64,000 nt of DNA from Utricularia gibba (lineage: Eukaryota > Streptophyta > Magnoliopsida > Lamiales > Lentibulariaceae), in assembly GCA_002189035.1 (NCBI GenBank), contig NEEC01000002.1:1426001-1490000 (forward strand), in the 5' to 3' direction. How positions within the stretch are numbered: position 1 is the stretch's first letter; each line of letters opens with the position of its first letter. Position numbers and translations under genes: made by a program. Below are positions 45,189 through 57,105 of this stretch, piece after piece. Under the pieces are notes generated by a model. The model saw only the letters and a program-made list of their open reading frames with translations. It did not search any database and was not told the origin of the DNA.

Positions 45189-46919
45189 AAGGAAAGAAAA
45201 CTACCCGTTCAAACGTAATGATCCACAGTGACGGAAGGGTGTACGTGCACCTCACCCTATTTAAACCCTCCAATTGCATGGGACCGAATCCGGTCCGCTC
45301 GGTCCAACCACCTGCTTCTTTTTTTCCTTTTCAAACTAAAGAGAGAAAAATGCCTTGACGATAGATAAACCCGTTCCGTTTTCACAATCCTTTTGGAAAG
45401 GCAGGACTCGAACCGGACCAGAATTTCTTCTTCCCATGCGGACCGGTCACATGAGAACATTCTGAATCCATCTTTTACATTTCTTTCCAACGTTTTCAGT
45501 AGTCCACATGGAGGAAACTTCAAGAAAGTGGAAAAGAACCCAGAAACAGACTCGGGGACACTTCAAACCCATCTCCAAAGGATTTGGATCCCAAGGCAAG
45601 GGCCAAGGTGCCCTTTTTCTTACTCCGTGAACCGGAAATGAACCCCGGGCTATGCGGCTCCATGAACCGAACCAGTTGGACCGCCAATTTGAAAGCTGCT
45701 AACTTGTACGGACAGACTGGTTTAGCAGGATAGCAGGTGCCTAGTTGTACGGATAAAGCAATGGGCCCGGAGCCAGATAGTACGGTGAAACATTTTTTAA
45801 ATAGATATTTATTTTGAAAAAAAGAAAAAGATTTGATTTTTCAGAATTCGGTTTTAAAATTAAGCGCTGTCTTACCGGTTGCAACAAAGCGTTCCTTTGA
45901 CCGTTTGCCTTTCATGTACAAAATAATTGAAAATATATATTTATACTACAATATAATATTTTCAAGTTAATGTTCGAAATTCGAAAAAAATTTTGAATTT
46001 CAAAAATAGAAATTTCGAGAAGATGAATGAAATTTTGAAAATGTAAAAATTAATATAATATATTTTATTGCAAGTAAAAATTCATGGCATTAAGAAATAG
46101 TAATTCAATATATATATATATATATATTTTTGCAATATAATAAATGTATTATTTTTGGATTTTTATTTAGAAAACCGCTATATTCGTCTGAAAATTTTAT
46201 TAAAAGAAATAGAAATATTTGAATACTCAGTATGAAGTCAACGTTGATTCCATACTGCATGAAAAGCATGTATTCGAAGAGGAGAAAAGAATGATCCGAC
46301 CAACCGCAGGCGGCTGTCGGTCACGTAAAGGTTATATAAACGCATCATCGGAAACGTCCTAAAGATGCGACCGGAAGGCGGAAAGGTTAAAGAAGTTTCA
46401 GGCCGATACCGTTTTTCTGCCGACCTGCTCTTAGCTTATTTGCTGCGTTCGATTTGTCATAAAGATAACCGATGCTTTTCTCCGATTGGGCCCCTCGTCT
46501 GGGGAGGAGGATCTCACATTGCCGACACCGAATGGTAAATGGCGCCGTGATGGCCTGGCCGTCTTGTGCTGCGGATCAGTGAGGCCCATTAATTGGTGAG
46601 AAACGGCCAATTGGTGGGCCGGTGGATGTGTCTGGCCCAGGGATGAGCCCATGAGGGCCGCCGTCGCGTCTGCGTCTCAGGACTGGATGGGATGGTTTGG
46701 TCCATTCCTTATATGGGTTTTAACTCAGGCCGATATGTTTGCTGTGAAGTTTGATCGCCTGGATCCATTTCAGAATTGGGGTATTGTTTTGCTGAATTAT
46801 TCGGGTCAAACCTGGTTCTAAGACGTTTGATTTTTGTGTGTAAATCATCGATTCGTCTGATAATCACTTGCTGGAAACAAGATTGCGGGTGTTGAATTGA
46901 GCTCTCGAACGACACCACG
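45189..46919. other. Intergenic region, IPT 5' side and IST1-like promoter
   Basis: About 1.7 kb. The left part contains the IPT 5' UTR and promoter. The middle (45800-46240) is A/T-rich, with an (AT)n run at 46108-46127. The right part has CCAATTGGTGGGCC (about 46609-46622) and GGCCCA-type elements near 46630-46640, promoter-like for the IST1-like gene. A short tRNA-like string near 45403 was checked and rejected. Confidence 0.4.
46108..46127. repeat. (AT)n microsatellite
   Basis: A perfect AT dinucleotide run of ten units inside an A/T-rich spacer. Confidence 0.9.
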
Positions 46920-48488
46920 ATGTCTGTGCTGCATCAAATGTTCAACAGGGGAATTCTTGGAGCGAAGTGGTATTGTTGAATATCTTTTTTCCTTCCCTGG
47001 TGCTTCTTTTATGGAAGAAGCTCTGAATCGCAGTGCATTTAGTTATTTGATGTTTCCCCTTTTTCTGTTAGGGCGTGGGGATTAAGGTTTCAAATTCAGT
47101 TGAAATTGTTATGTGTAGTGTTCATGGGATTTTTTTTAGATGAATTATCCTGCTGCTTGAAATATTTCTAGTGAAAATGCTCTTCTTGATTGCTCCTAAA
47201 CTGGGTTTTAGTATTGATTCTCCTTTCTGTAGGATCATGAGCTTCTTACTGTATGACGAAGAATTTTGTTATTGTTTGCAGTAAAACATGCTTAACCCTG
47301 GCAATCTCACGAATAAAGCTGTTGCAAAACAAGCGGGATGTGAATTTGAAGCTGATGAGAAAAGAGATAGCTGAATTTCTGCAGGCTGGGCAAGAAGCCA
47401 TAGCTCGGATTAGAGTACTAAATCTATATCTGTTCTGTGATGTTGCCCAAAGAATCTGGCTTCATTTTGATGATGCTCTGTTGTCAGGTGGAGCATGTTA
47501 TTCGGGAACAAAACACATGGGAGGCATATGAGATATTGGAGTTGTTCTGTGAATTTGTTCTTGCACGCGTCCCTATTCTTGAGACCCAGAGGTCAGTGAA
47601 CCCCTTTAGACTGTAGATAAAGTGAGTTTCTTGATGCACAAGGAAGCAGAATAGACTCTTGGGCTTTACTTTTTTGGGTATTGCGTATTGCATTTGCCGC
47701 ACATATTATTGCCTTTTAACAACTGAAATCAGGGAATGCCCTACCGAGCTCCAGGAGGCTGTGGCGAGCATAATTTTTTCAGCTCCAAGATGCTCTGACG
47801 TGCCTGACCTGATGAATGTTCGGAACATGTTTGCTTCAAAATATGGGAAGGAATTTGTTGCTGCTGCATCTGAGCTACGGCCGGACACCAGCGTCAATCG
47901 CACAGTTAGTTCTTCTTTGATTAGCTACACACCCCACTTAGTTTAACAGCATCCCACATTTACGCAACTCTGCAGATAGTTGAAAAGCTCTCTGTAGGCG
48001 CTCCATCTCCTGATCTGAAGCTTAAAGCGCTGAAGGACATTGCACATGAATATAACATCAGATGGGATTCCACTGAAACAGAGAAAGAATTCAGCAAGAA
48101 ACCCGAGGATCTTCTGGTAACATACACTGGTTTATATCCACTTCCTTCTGGTATATTTTATCTCATGCTTCAAGAATCCAGTTTTATTTGATGCACGTTT
48201 CAGAATGGCCCAAAACAAGTAACAGCACCACCTCAGTCACTTCAAAGGTCTGGAACTCAGAATGATTTCATACAGCCTGTGGCAGCTTCAAACGGCGATC
48301 ATGCTGCCAAGTCTCCTTCACACCCCAGAAGCTCTTCCGTCGAAGCTCCTCGTGTAGTCGGATCATCATCAGATGATCACCAGGCATCAGATGCACTGCA
48401 AAGGGCCCGTGCTGCTATTGCTGCAGCTGAGCGTGCTTCGGCCGCCGCCCGCTCCGCCGCCGAGTTGGTGAAGTCTTTGAAACCGTAG
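46920..48488 (+). CDS. IST1-like ESCRT-III regulator
   Basis: Six exons: 46920-46969, 47282-47414, 47488-47591, 47733-47904, 47976-48116, 48204-48488, for 294 aa. The IST1 domain (about residues 1-170) shows GAKCKTCLTLAISRIKLLQN, MRKEIAEFLQAGQEAIARIR, EHVIREQNTWEAYEILELFC, APRCSDVPDLMNVRNMFASK and YGKEFVAAASELRPDTSVNR. IST1 binds VPS4/LIP5 and tunes ESCRT-III in multivesicular-body formation and cytokinesis; plants have many IST1-like (ISTL) copies. The C-terminal 95 residues are low complexity and end in an Ala-rich helix, SDALQRARAAIAAAERASAA, before VKSLKP, as in several plant ISTL proteins. The ATG at 46920 gives MSVLHQMFNRGILGAK, with the expected start-to-domain spacing. Confidence 0.93.
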
Positions 48489-49789
48489 TATACCCCGGTC
48501 CGGCTTTTGATCCATTTCTTATAGTCAATTGAACCGTTCTTTTTCTTCAACCCGGTTCGGAATGTAAACCGCCAGCGGTATGAGACCGGGGCAAGGTGCA
48601 TAATAAATAACGTTTTGCCCTCCGCGTGGGGCCTCTACTTCATGTTCTTTTTTAAATATAAAATAATTTAATTTAAATATAATAATTTATTTTTGAAAAA
48701 TATTGCGTGAAGAAATGGGGGAGGAGCGTACATATTCCGGCAGTACGTACGGTCACGAGCTCCTCCTCCAGTTTCATTTTCCGGGAGGCGATCCCCAAGC
48801 TTTACGTGTTCGACATGATGACCGATTGCTGTGTTGGATTTCTCAGGGGGAGGAAAAGATGTTCTTCGACATCTTTACCTGATTTGATGTTCAGAAAGAA
48901 TTGGGGAGTGGGGTACAGCGGTGTGTGACTGTGATGTTACCCGCCGCCGAAGGCGAGTTGGGAGGAAGTCTAGTCACGAGTGCCGTGTAGAGAGAATCCC
49001 CGATAAATTAATACGAATATTTTGTATTAATGTGGTTAGCAAGTATGGCTGAGGGCGTTTAAGCTCTCAATGGCGTCTCTTTCGTCTGGTTATAAATAAT
49101 ACGGACTCTCACCATCTTCCCACTTCCTCTTATTCTCTGCCGGACACACCCTTAATTCTATTCTCTTGTTGGTCTTCTCTGTTTCCAAGTTGATTCTTTC
49201 TTTCTTTGTCCTCTTAGCTTTTAATTCTTCCTTAGGATTCACTATTCCGCAAGTTTGTATAGTTGCTTGTGGTAATTCTAGATCCTCGTACCTGTTCTTT
49301 GTAAGGTGGGTCAGCTGATTCGCTTCCGTGTTCGATTCGTGTGCCATTTTCTCGATTTGTTTTGGCTCTGAATGGGTGGTTGATATGGGTACCGCCAAAT
49401 CGTGGTTGATTCTTCAAAGCTGGTTTCTTTTTTTCAATTTTGTGCCATTGAAAGCGGAATTCAAAAGATCCTGTCCGGATCGCTTGAATGATGAAAAAAA
49501 TAGAGGGGGATTTTGTTACATTTGACTTTGTGTCTCCACCGTGAAGGGATTTGTTTGTTGTCCCTAAGATCACGGAGCTGATTTCTATTTCACCGCTGCT
49601 TCTGAAAACCATTTAGACAATCATGATTCAGGTTCTTAGTCAGATCCGTTCAGTTTTCTTGGATGTACTAAGTTATCAATTCGTGTTCAAATTTGAATCT
49701 GGATTCTAGTATTTGCTTACTTGTGTATATGTTGATGACAGATTTATATTTCCTTTCATAACTGCAGGTCCTCCTCCTGTATCAGACAT
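48489..49789. other. Intergenic and long 5' UTR region of the next gene
   Basis: About 1.3 kb. A TATA-like TATAAATA lies at 49091-49098 and probably begins the transcript of the gene whose coding starts at 49790. An acceptor TGCAG just before 49769 suggests a 5' UTR intron. The open frame 48707-48928 has no family resemblance and was not called. Confidence 0.4.
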
Positions 49790-50659
49790 ATGAAAATGAG
49801 TTCTTGTGCCATTCAGAAGAACAGGTTTGCTACACTTGAAGATGCCTGGACAAGACCACTTGCGGTTTCCAGATCTGTCGAAAAGAAGGGTCCAGTGGTT
49901 TGTCCGAAACCACAGCGACTTGGTCTAATCCAGGGTATGGCTGACCCATCCCGTGCAAGACCCTTCAGGTTGCTTGTTAGGTAAAATCACTTTACTCCAT
50001 CTTGTAGCTCCAATCGTGTTGCTTGGCCATTTGTATCTGAAAGCTGTTTTCTTGTTGATTTCTGTAACAGGCAACAACTAGAAGATGGTGATGTGAAGGC
50101 TGGAAATGAGTTGTTGCACATAATTCTTTCAAAGGTTGGTTCTTCTTTCAGTTTATCAGTTTTTTAGGCAAGAAGAAACCCAAACCATAAGACTTCATCC
50201 TGGAGATTCAATCTCCAACATCCCAAAACATCAGTCCTCGCTCTAGATGCAGGCCAAGTGAACGAATCAGGACAACTCTATTGTGATTTAGTAATGAGTT
50301 TTCAGTGTAATGAATCAGGGCAACTCTATTGTTTCTGCTACTTGGTGAAGTAACGAATCAGGATATTGGATTCGCAGGATGGTAGCAGTGGCACAGATCA
50401 TTCTTTTCATGACATGGCTTCGTCGTCGCCCCCATTTTTTTCCGGGTCACCGCCGAGCAGAGTCTCTAACCCTCAGATTCAAGATGCTCGATTCGGGGAC
50501 GAGACGTTCACCCCCGTTTCGCCGGCTCCGCCTGGGGTATCTCCGGCCCGTGCTCGGACAAAGCTCAGCAACAGCCCCGCCATGAGGGTCGAAGGCTTTG
50601 AATGCCTCAACAGGGGCCGTAGGCCGAGCTGCAGCAGCAGCGTCCCTGCGTTGGCATGA
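49790..50659 (+). CDS. Uncharacterised plant protein
   Basis: Three exons (49790-49980, 50071-50134, 50378-50659) join in frame to 178 aa. Start choice is MKMSSCA at 49790 or MSSCA at 49796. The N terminus reads NRFATLEDAWTRPLAVSRSV, then VVCPKPQRLGLIQGMADPSR, which I associate only with plant proteins of unknown function. The second exon is a short acidic helix-like piece (QQLEDGDVKAGNELLHIILS). The third is Pro/Ser-rich and low complexity (SSPPFFSGSPPSRVSNPQIQ). No signal peptide, membrane helix or catalytic motif is seen; two VCPKP-like Cys residues are too few for a zinc site. Good splice sites and exon phase support a real gene. Function unknown. Confidence 0.7.
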
Positions 50660-51055
50660 GCAGCAACACATCGTCCTCCATCCATCCGCATTCGTGGATC
50701 GGAAAAAAGGGGGAGAATTGTGAACATTTCTTGGTCATAGGAGATGAGTGACAGGCAGATGTCCTCGTCATTGTGTAAATAGGAAACTGCTCGCGCTTCC
50801 TGCAATTCCAAGTGCAGGAAGGTGAAAGCAGAAGGTTTACTAGCCGTTAATCTTCTTTGTAACTGTGCATTATTATTTGTATTCGAAACGGCGTCGTTTT
50901 ATCAATAATAATAATTCAGACAAAAAAAACCATTTTCACGCGTTGTCTAGGGGCGTGGGCACCACATGCCGCTGGAGTCCAACAAAGAACACGGACTCAT
51001 GAACAAAACACATCAATCACTTGAGAAAACGCTACTACCTTTTCATGTGTACGAG
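50660..51055. other. 3' UTR of the unknown gene and CLE promoter
   Basis: About 400 bp. AATAATAATAATT-type sequence near 50903-50915 could hold the polyadenylation signal of the upstream gene. No gene was recognised. Confidence 0.35.
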
Positions 51056-51313
51056 ATGCAGTTCCAGCAGCGCCTGAGTGTCTGCTTGATCGCCTTTCTC
51101 ATCATCCTCCGCCTTTCAGCGGCTGGGGAGGTCGAGATGATGATGATGCCTCCGGCGCCTGAAGAAGCCGCCGCAGCAGCCGTTCCTCCTCCGCCTCCGC
51201 CCGGCGGTGAGTTTTTCAGCATGGGCACTGCTGCTACTGGAGAATGGGAAGGGAGAAGGTTCGATGACTGCAAGAGGAGAACTCCCAGCTCGTCGGATCC
51301 CCTCCACAATTAA
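51056..51313 (+). CDS. CLE signalling-peptide precursor
   Basis: The ATG at 51056 opens an 85-aa precursor. Residues 4-24 are a signal peptide (QQRLSVCLIAFLIILRLSAA). A low-complexity region (Ala, Pro, four Met in a row) follows. The last 12 residues before the stop, RRTPSSSDPLHN (74-85), are a CLE motif, which by family rule is cut out, hydroxylated and secreted as a 12-13-residue hormone for LRR receptor kinases of the CLV1/BAM class. Most CLE peptides read R-x-V-P-x-G-P-[ND]-P-L/I-H-N; here Thr replaces Val 3 and Ser occupies the Gly 6 and Pro 7 positions. The DDCKRR lead-in reminds me of CLE43-type genes. No intron. An in-frame upstream ATG at 50966 would add a non-secretory extension and was not chosen. 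Confidence 0.85.
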   Translation: MQFQQRLSVCLIAFLIILRLSAAGEVEMMMMPPAPEEAAAAAVPPPPPPGGEFFSMGTAATGEWEGRRFDDCKRRTPSSSDPLHN

Positions 51314-52615
51314 GTGGAATGAGAGTTCGGTGAGCGGAGCTAATCATCCGTTTCGCTGTTTTTCTTTACTTCCCGAACTGCCCCCGTATTCGTAGCAGAT
51401 CCACGGTGATCGTCTTAGGTTGATTACGATTTTACCCTCTCATTCTTGATAATCAAACCGATTTTGCAGATGCGATAATTCTATTTAAGTTCTAATAAAA
51501 TAATAAGTAAATAGGAATTCTTATCCTTTTTTAATATAAATCAATCGTATTTGATACTAAAATTATTTTATTTATTTTTTAAAAAATAAAAGTGGTTTTA
51601 AAGAGATTCTTATAGAATATATGATTAATTTAAATAAAAATAAATCATTTGGAAAACACAAGTTTTTTATATAAATTATTATTTGATAGAATGATTTATC
51701 ACATAGCTAATATAATTTTTATTATTAAATTTTATATTTTTACATATTCATAATACATAACAAGGAGAAAAAATATTTTGAAATACAAAATAATATTATA
51801 TTTATTAACTTTATTGATTGAAGATTAAAATAAAAGAAAATTTTTTGGATATTTAATCCATAATGGATTTTAACAAAAAATAATTTGTATATACTATCAA
51901 ATAATCCCTACTTTGTTATACGCTTGTGGATAAGAAAGGTGACATTGAGGTCTCAACGTTGGAATAGACCTCACGCAGTCTCACAGGACGCTGAGTTGTT
52001 GTCCCATGGGCCCCGCCCGGGTTTGACTAAATTATTTTACAATCTTTTTTAAATTATAAAAGTATAGTAATAATAATGTACTGTAATATTTTATTTTTCA
52101 GGTTGTCAGTAAATCCGTACGCATATTAAAAAATAAGTTATCATTTTACATTTTAGTCTTTTTCATTATTTTTCAATATAAATTATTCAAATTTGGTTCC
52201 CTTTTTTTTCAAAATCGGATAAAAATAGTAATCACTATAAATGACATAATTGATTTTCAAAGAGAATATTTCACTTTGACAATGATTTGATAATGTTCTA
52301 ATAGTAAGAAATCGAATCATGTCCTCGATAATTTGATATCCTAAATTTTTTCTAATAATATTTTTGATCGATTATTATTAAGATTCAGATGAGTTATTAT
52401 AAAAAAAATACCTCATTTTATGGAAGTTTGTGGGTTGTGATTCAATTCAATTTTACCCTTTCAAAATTCAATTTATATTAGTTAAATAATAATGCATGAA
52501 TCAATTTTTTAATTATTAATTTAACCAATTATATAATTTTGCATTTTCCACAAAAAAAATTTGTGGGATTTTTGAATTTATCGTTCAACAACAAAAACTC
52601 CAACACGTGATTGGA
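51314..52615. other. A/T-rich intergenic region
   Basis: About 1.3 kb, strongly A/T-rich from 51480 to 52570, with many short poly-A/poly-T runs. No open frame, repeat array or terminal inverted repeat that I could define. It lies between the CLE gene and the 3' end of the COL gene. Confidence 0.4.
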
Positions 52616-53779
52616 TCAGAGCAGCGGAGGATTCGATCTCTTGATGAACCTTCCTTTCATTCTGGGCCTCTTTTCGGCGTTCAGTTTCCTCACCTCGTAC
52701 CTTATTTTCTTCGAGAACAGCCTCGTTCGCCGCTTCTCTCTGTACCTCGACACTCTCGCTTCTCTCCCTCCGTCGTCGCCCGCGTTTCCGGTTACTGTTC
52801 CGGTGGCTCCATGGCTGTGCATAGTTCCGCAGCACCCCTGAAGATGGATCCAATCGGGACACTGTTTACTGGCGGTTTCAAGGATGCGAGCACATAAAAA
52901 TAAATGGGGCACTCACCGTGGATTCAGGGAGCCAGCAGTGGGTCGAGTTTGAGTCGGGTCGTTCTCCGGTTGTCCATGGGGATTTCTTGCTGCCCCAAGA
53001 TGATAATACTATATCGTAGTTCAGCTTCAGGAAAACTTTACTCGAATCGTGGTGTTCGTTGGAGTTATCCCCATCGCCGGAGATCGGAGAATCGAATTCG
53101 GAATTGAGCTCGGAATTTGCTTGTGGTTGGTGATCTGAGCAATTTCCGGCGATCGCTTCGTTTTCAACTTTAACAACGCTTTCACACTCCAAAAGTCCTA
53201 ATTCCGACATGTTGAAGGTCTCGTTTTCGTGCCCTTTTCCCAACAGGCTCTCGACATCAGCAGAAAAGTTATCAAGATCGACATCGGAGTGAAAGAAATC
53301 AGTCAGAACTTGCAGTGACGAATCGGCCATTGTTTCTTCATCGTCGAAATTAGGAACCTAATGGCACCCAGTTATGTGAGTATGAGCTCCTGATCCCGAA
53401 TGGCATCTATTTTAAAGAAGGAAAACCTGATACAGAAGTTGCGCTTCGTTCTTCACGGGAGACTCCTTCCCGCCGGAATCCTCCGGCACCCTCGTAGCCT
53501 CTTCGGAGGCGATCTTTTTCTGGCGCGGAGTCCGCACTCTCCGGCATAGTCCCCGATGCCATCGTGGAACACTTACCGCCCCAACGAATGTTTAATCGAA
53601 GCCGTCTTAAGGCGAACACGTTGATGCCGGCGGGCAACCGGATTCGCCGAATGAACCGACGAATCGCAGGACTGGCACAAGAAGGCATCGTCCGCGGCGC
53701 AATACCACCGCGCCCGTACCTTGATGCAGTAATCGCAAGCTCTAGCCGCCTTCCCTCCGACGACAGAAGAAGCGCCCAT
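52616..53779 (-). CDS. CONSTANS-like protein, COL16-type (one B-box plus CCT), one-base frameshift in exon 1
   Basis: Three exons: 53427-53779, 52917-53357, 52616-52837 (about 338 aa if repaired). The B-box is [49 protein letters not shown] (residues about 13-60). The frame then hits a stop at 53573-53575, while the adjacent frame continues with the group's [19 protein letters not shown]. One base missing in the C run at 53579-53582 explains this, and exon 1 is one base short of a multiple of three. Exon 2 holds acidic and middle motifs ([34 protein letters not shown]). Exon 3 encodes the CCT domain ([40 protein letters not shown]). COL16-type factors are nuclear regulators of light responses and branching. 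Confidence 0.9.
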
Positions 53780-54484
53780 TGAACTGGATCGGAGCTTCGG
53801 ATCAAGATTTGATCGGAAGAAGCTTTGCGCCGATTAGCACAACAAGTGTCGAGTGTCCCACAGAAGCGCACTTTTGCAGTTGAATTGCGCTTTTCCGATC
53901 GTGGGGCCGCCTTATCTCGAATGCTATTGGCCGGAGAAGGAAACATAATCTGCATCCGCGGCTTCTGATTGGCTGAAGTCACTGCCAATGGATTTCTTCT
54001 CAGATCCCTCATCGGTGACCGATCCCCTTCTCAATATAAATACTCCAAAATAGAGAAAAATAGCTTATTCATATTTTCCAAAATTAAAAATAAATCACTA
54101 AATTCCAAAATTATAACACCCAAATCAAAGCATATTGGGTTTTAGCCCAATGGGCCTATGTGGTTCTGTTAGCCCAGTTATTTGCAGTGGGGTCCATGTG
54201 ATCCAGCTCCAATTTAACTACACCACGCGCCCCAGTGTCACTCGCGCTGCTCCACGCGCCAATACCGAACGGCAGGCATTTATCTGCCGTGTCGTGCGTC
54301 CACGTGCCACGGCAGAGGGTGGGCGCTTTGGGTTAATGAAAAAGAAGAGAAAAAGGGTGAATAGTGAAAATTAGAAAATAAAAACAAATCCCAATTCTCT
54401 GCGTTGCCCTTCTTCTCTCTCGGCAATCCGGAATCGTTTGGTATATTACTTGCCGAGAAATCCAAGTGCCTTCGTGGAAGAAAG
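53780..54484. promoter_or_regulatory. Divergent promoter, COL16-type (-) and RAD23 (+)
   Basis: About 700 bp between divergent starts. Site-II-like elements occur at 54137-54180: TTGGGTTTTAGCCCAATGGGCC and a later TAGCCCAG. A pyrimidine-rich RAD23 leader runs from about 54400 to 54484. CCACGTGCC, a G-box-like element, lies near 54300-54308. Confidence 0.45.
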
Positions 54485-57105
54485 ATGAAGATTTACGTCA
54501 AGACTCTGAAGGGCACTCACTTTGAAATCGATGTGAAACCCGAAGACACCGTTCGTATCTATCTTTTTAATGTTAATTCGTAGAATTCGTCGCGGAGGGT
54601 TTTTAGTTGCGCTGTTTTTACGGGGGCTATTTCGTGTTTGTCTTGGATTTTAGTGGGTAGATGGGGTTTGTGTTATGATCTATAGCTGTAATTCTATTTT
54701 TCTTACGATTAGTTAGCTCCACAATGACTGTTTTCATTTTATGCACGGTGCCAATTTGCGATGCGATGCAGTGAAGAAGTGCCTTTTGTTTTTCTGTGAA
54801 CGTGGAGCTTGACTTTTTGTCGATGTGCAACCTTGTAATTTCTAAAAATTGTATCTTTTATGACCCTTGTCCTATTTGTGTGTTGTTGCATATCTCGTTC
54901 ATTGAGAGACAGAAAAAAAAGATTGTTCCGGTATCATGATTTAATACCCTTGTTATGTGAGAACCAGATTGGACTGCTTGTGCTATAGCAGATTTGATAA
55001 ATATAAATCGAAAAAGGGGTGTCATCTGATAGATGTGTGTGATATCTATGATGTTTATGCCTATTCGAAAAATATGGGAAGCCCACTTACGTTTTTTTTT
55101 AATTTAACGCATCATTCGTTACATGGATTTTGTATCTCTTTTCAGATTGCTGATGTGAAGAAAATCATAGAAGCTTCTCAGGGAGAGTATCCTGCGGCGC
55201 TGCAGATGCTCATTCATCAGGGGAAGGTTCTCAAAGACCCTACAACCCTAGAAGAGAACAAAGTTGCCGAGAATACTTTCGTAGTCGTAATGCTTTCAAA
55301 GGTTCTGTGAAATGTTTCTCCACGGATTTTTTCCCTGTTGTTATAGCACCCTAAGTTTGTCCTGTTAGTTGTTGCAATCTGCTATCTATTTGTTCAATAA
55401 TCAACACGTTATTCTGTGTCATGTTACAGAACAAGGCCCCTTCGGGAGAAGGCTCAACTACACCTAGTGCGGCTGTTGCAAAGGTAGTTACCAACCAATG
55501 CCACCGATACCTTTCACTTATGTAGATATAACTACTCCTTTCATTTGCATCATGTGAGGCAATTTGAAGCATCTAGTCAACTTGATATTCTAGTGCCCTT
55601 TTTGGCCTATAGGCACCCGAGGCAAGTGCTGCCACTCCCCGACCTCCTGCACCACCGTGAGCTGTTTTTATCTCATTAAACATTTTTTTTAGTTTTGTAA
55701 TCCACTCTGACCATTGGTGTTCAGTCCGCGTATGCTTAATTATCTGTGAAACCTGTTGTTTGGCTTATAGGTCTACACCTGCGCCTGCCACTCCTGCCCC
55801 TGCTCCTGCCACTCCTGCCCCTGCCCCTGCTCCTGCTGCTCCTATTCCTGCCCATCAATGGACGTATACGGTCAAGCTGCATCTAACCTCGTCGCTGGCA
55901 ACAACCTTGAAGGAGCAATCCAACAGATTCTTGATATGGGTGGAGGAACATGGGACAGGGATGCAGTGGTACGTGCTCTTCGTGCTGCTTTCAACAATCC
56001 AGAAAGAGCAGTTGAATATTTGTATTCTGTAAGTCTACCGTCATTCAAAACTTCTTGTGACACTAGTTATAGCTTTCGCTAGTGCTGTAATATTATTTTT
56101 TATGCATATGTCAGGGTATCCCAGAGACCGCAGAAGCTCCTCCCGCACCTGTCAATGTATCTGGTGGACAGGCTGTGCCTCCTCAACAACAAGCTCAACC
56201 AGCACCTGGCTTGTCAACTGGGCCAAATGCAAATCCACTGAATCTATTCCCTCAGGTTCCTATGCGGTTTTCTGCAATGCACCTGTTTTCCTACCTGAAA
56301 TCTGTAAGCCTTACTGTTTGGTTCTGCTTCGATAGGGTGTTCCTAATCTCGGTGGAAATGCTGGTGGTGCAAACTCACTGGATTTCCTTCGGAATACACC
56401 GCAGGTACTGGGAGAGGCTAAGCAAGGACAAATGGATACTTCTTTTTTCTCTTTACACTTATTTAATTCTTCTCCCTTTGATAAAATCTGTTGCAGTTCC
56501 AAGCCTTAAGAGCAATGGTGCAGGCCAACCCACAGATTTTACAGGTTTTTTTGGGGTGCTTGGTCTTTGAAGCTGCTTATTCAAAGTCACTTGTGAAGGC
56601 AGCCGACTTACTTTACTCTTACATGGCAGCCTATGCTTCAAGAGTTGGGAAAACAAAACCCTCAACTAGTAAGACTGATTCAAGAGCATCAGGCAGATTT
56701 CCTTCGCTTGATCAATGAGCCTGTAGAGGGTGGAGATGGGTACACCCGAGATTTTTATTTTATAATCAAGCCAGTTTTTCTCTGCTGCCAATAGGAGATC
56801 TTAATGTACTGGTATTTGTCTTATGCAGGGACCTACTTAGCCAGATCGCAGGAGCAATGCCACAGGCAGTAGAGGTTACTCCCGAAGAGCGTGAAGCAAT
56901 ACAAAGGGTAGGATCAATATTTCCTTTCCCTGTTGAGATGAGTTCATCAAACAGGAAAAATTTTAATCCATTTTTGCAGCTCGAGGCTATGGGTTTTGAT
57001 AGAGCTCTGGTGCTGGAGGTGTATTTCGCATGCAACAAGAACGAAGAGCTTGCTGCGAACTATCTTTTGGATCATGGTCATGAATTCGAAGATGACAGGG
57101 CTTGA
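54485..57105 (+). CDS. RAD23 ubiquitin-receptor protein, one-base frameshift in exon 5
   Basis: Eleven exons: 54485-54550, 55146-55301, 55430-55483, 55613-55656, 55771-56028, 56115-56255, 56336-56404, 56497-56544, 56630-56739, 56829-56907, 56980-57105 (about 383 aa if repaired). Order: ubiquitin-like domain ([20 protein letters not shown]), Pro/Ala linker, UBA1 ([40 protein letters not shown]), XPC-binding domain ([20 protein letters not shown]) and C-terminal UBA2 ([33 protein letters not shown]). RAD23 carries ubiquitinated clients to the proteasome and aids XPC in nucleotide excision repair. In exon 5 the linker ([19 protein letters not shown]) and UBA1 are in different frames. One missing C in CCC at 55851-55853 accounts for it, and exon 5 is one base short of the phase its neighbours need. 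Confidence 0.93.

Noticed and set aside
45395-45425. A GGACTCGAACC-like string that resembles the reversed T-arm of a tRNA
   Set aside because: No acceptor stem, anticodon arm or second box was found around it.
48707-48928. 73-aa open frame starting MKKWGRSVHIP
   Set aside because: Lies in a promoter-like spacer, no homology recalled and no supporting splice structure.
52611-52841. Plus-strand open frames with a hydrophobic start over the COL gene's last exon
   Set aside because: They are the complement of the CCT-domain exon, whose protein conservation on the minus strand is decisive.
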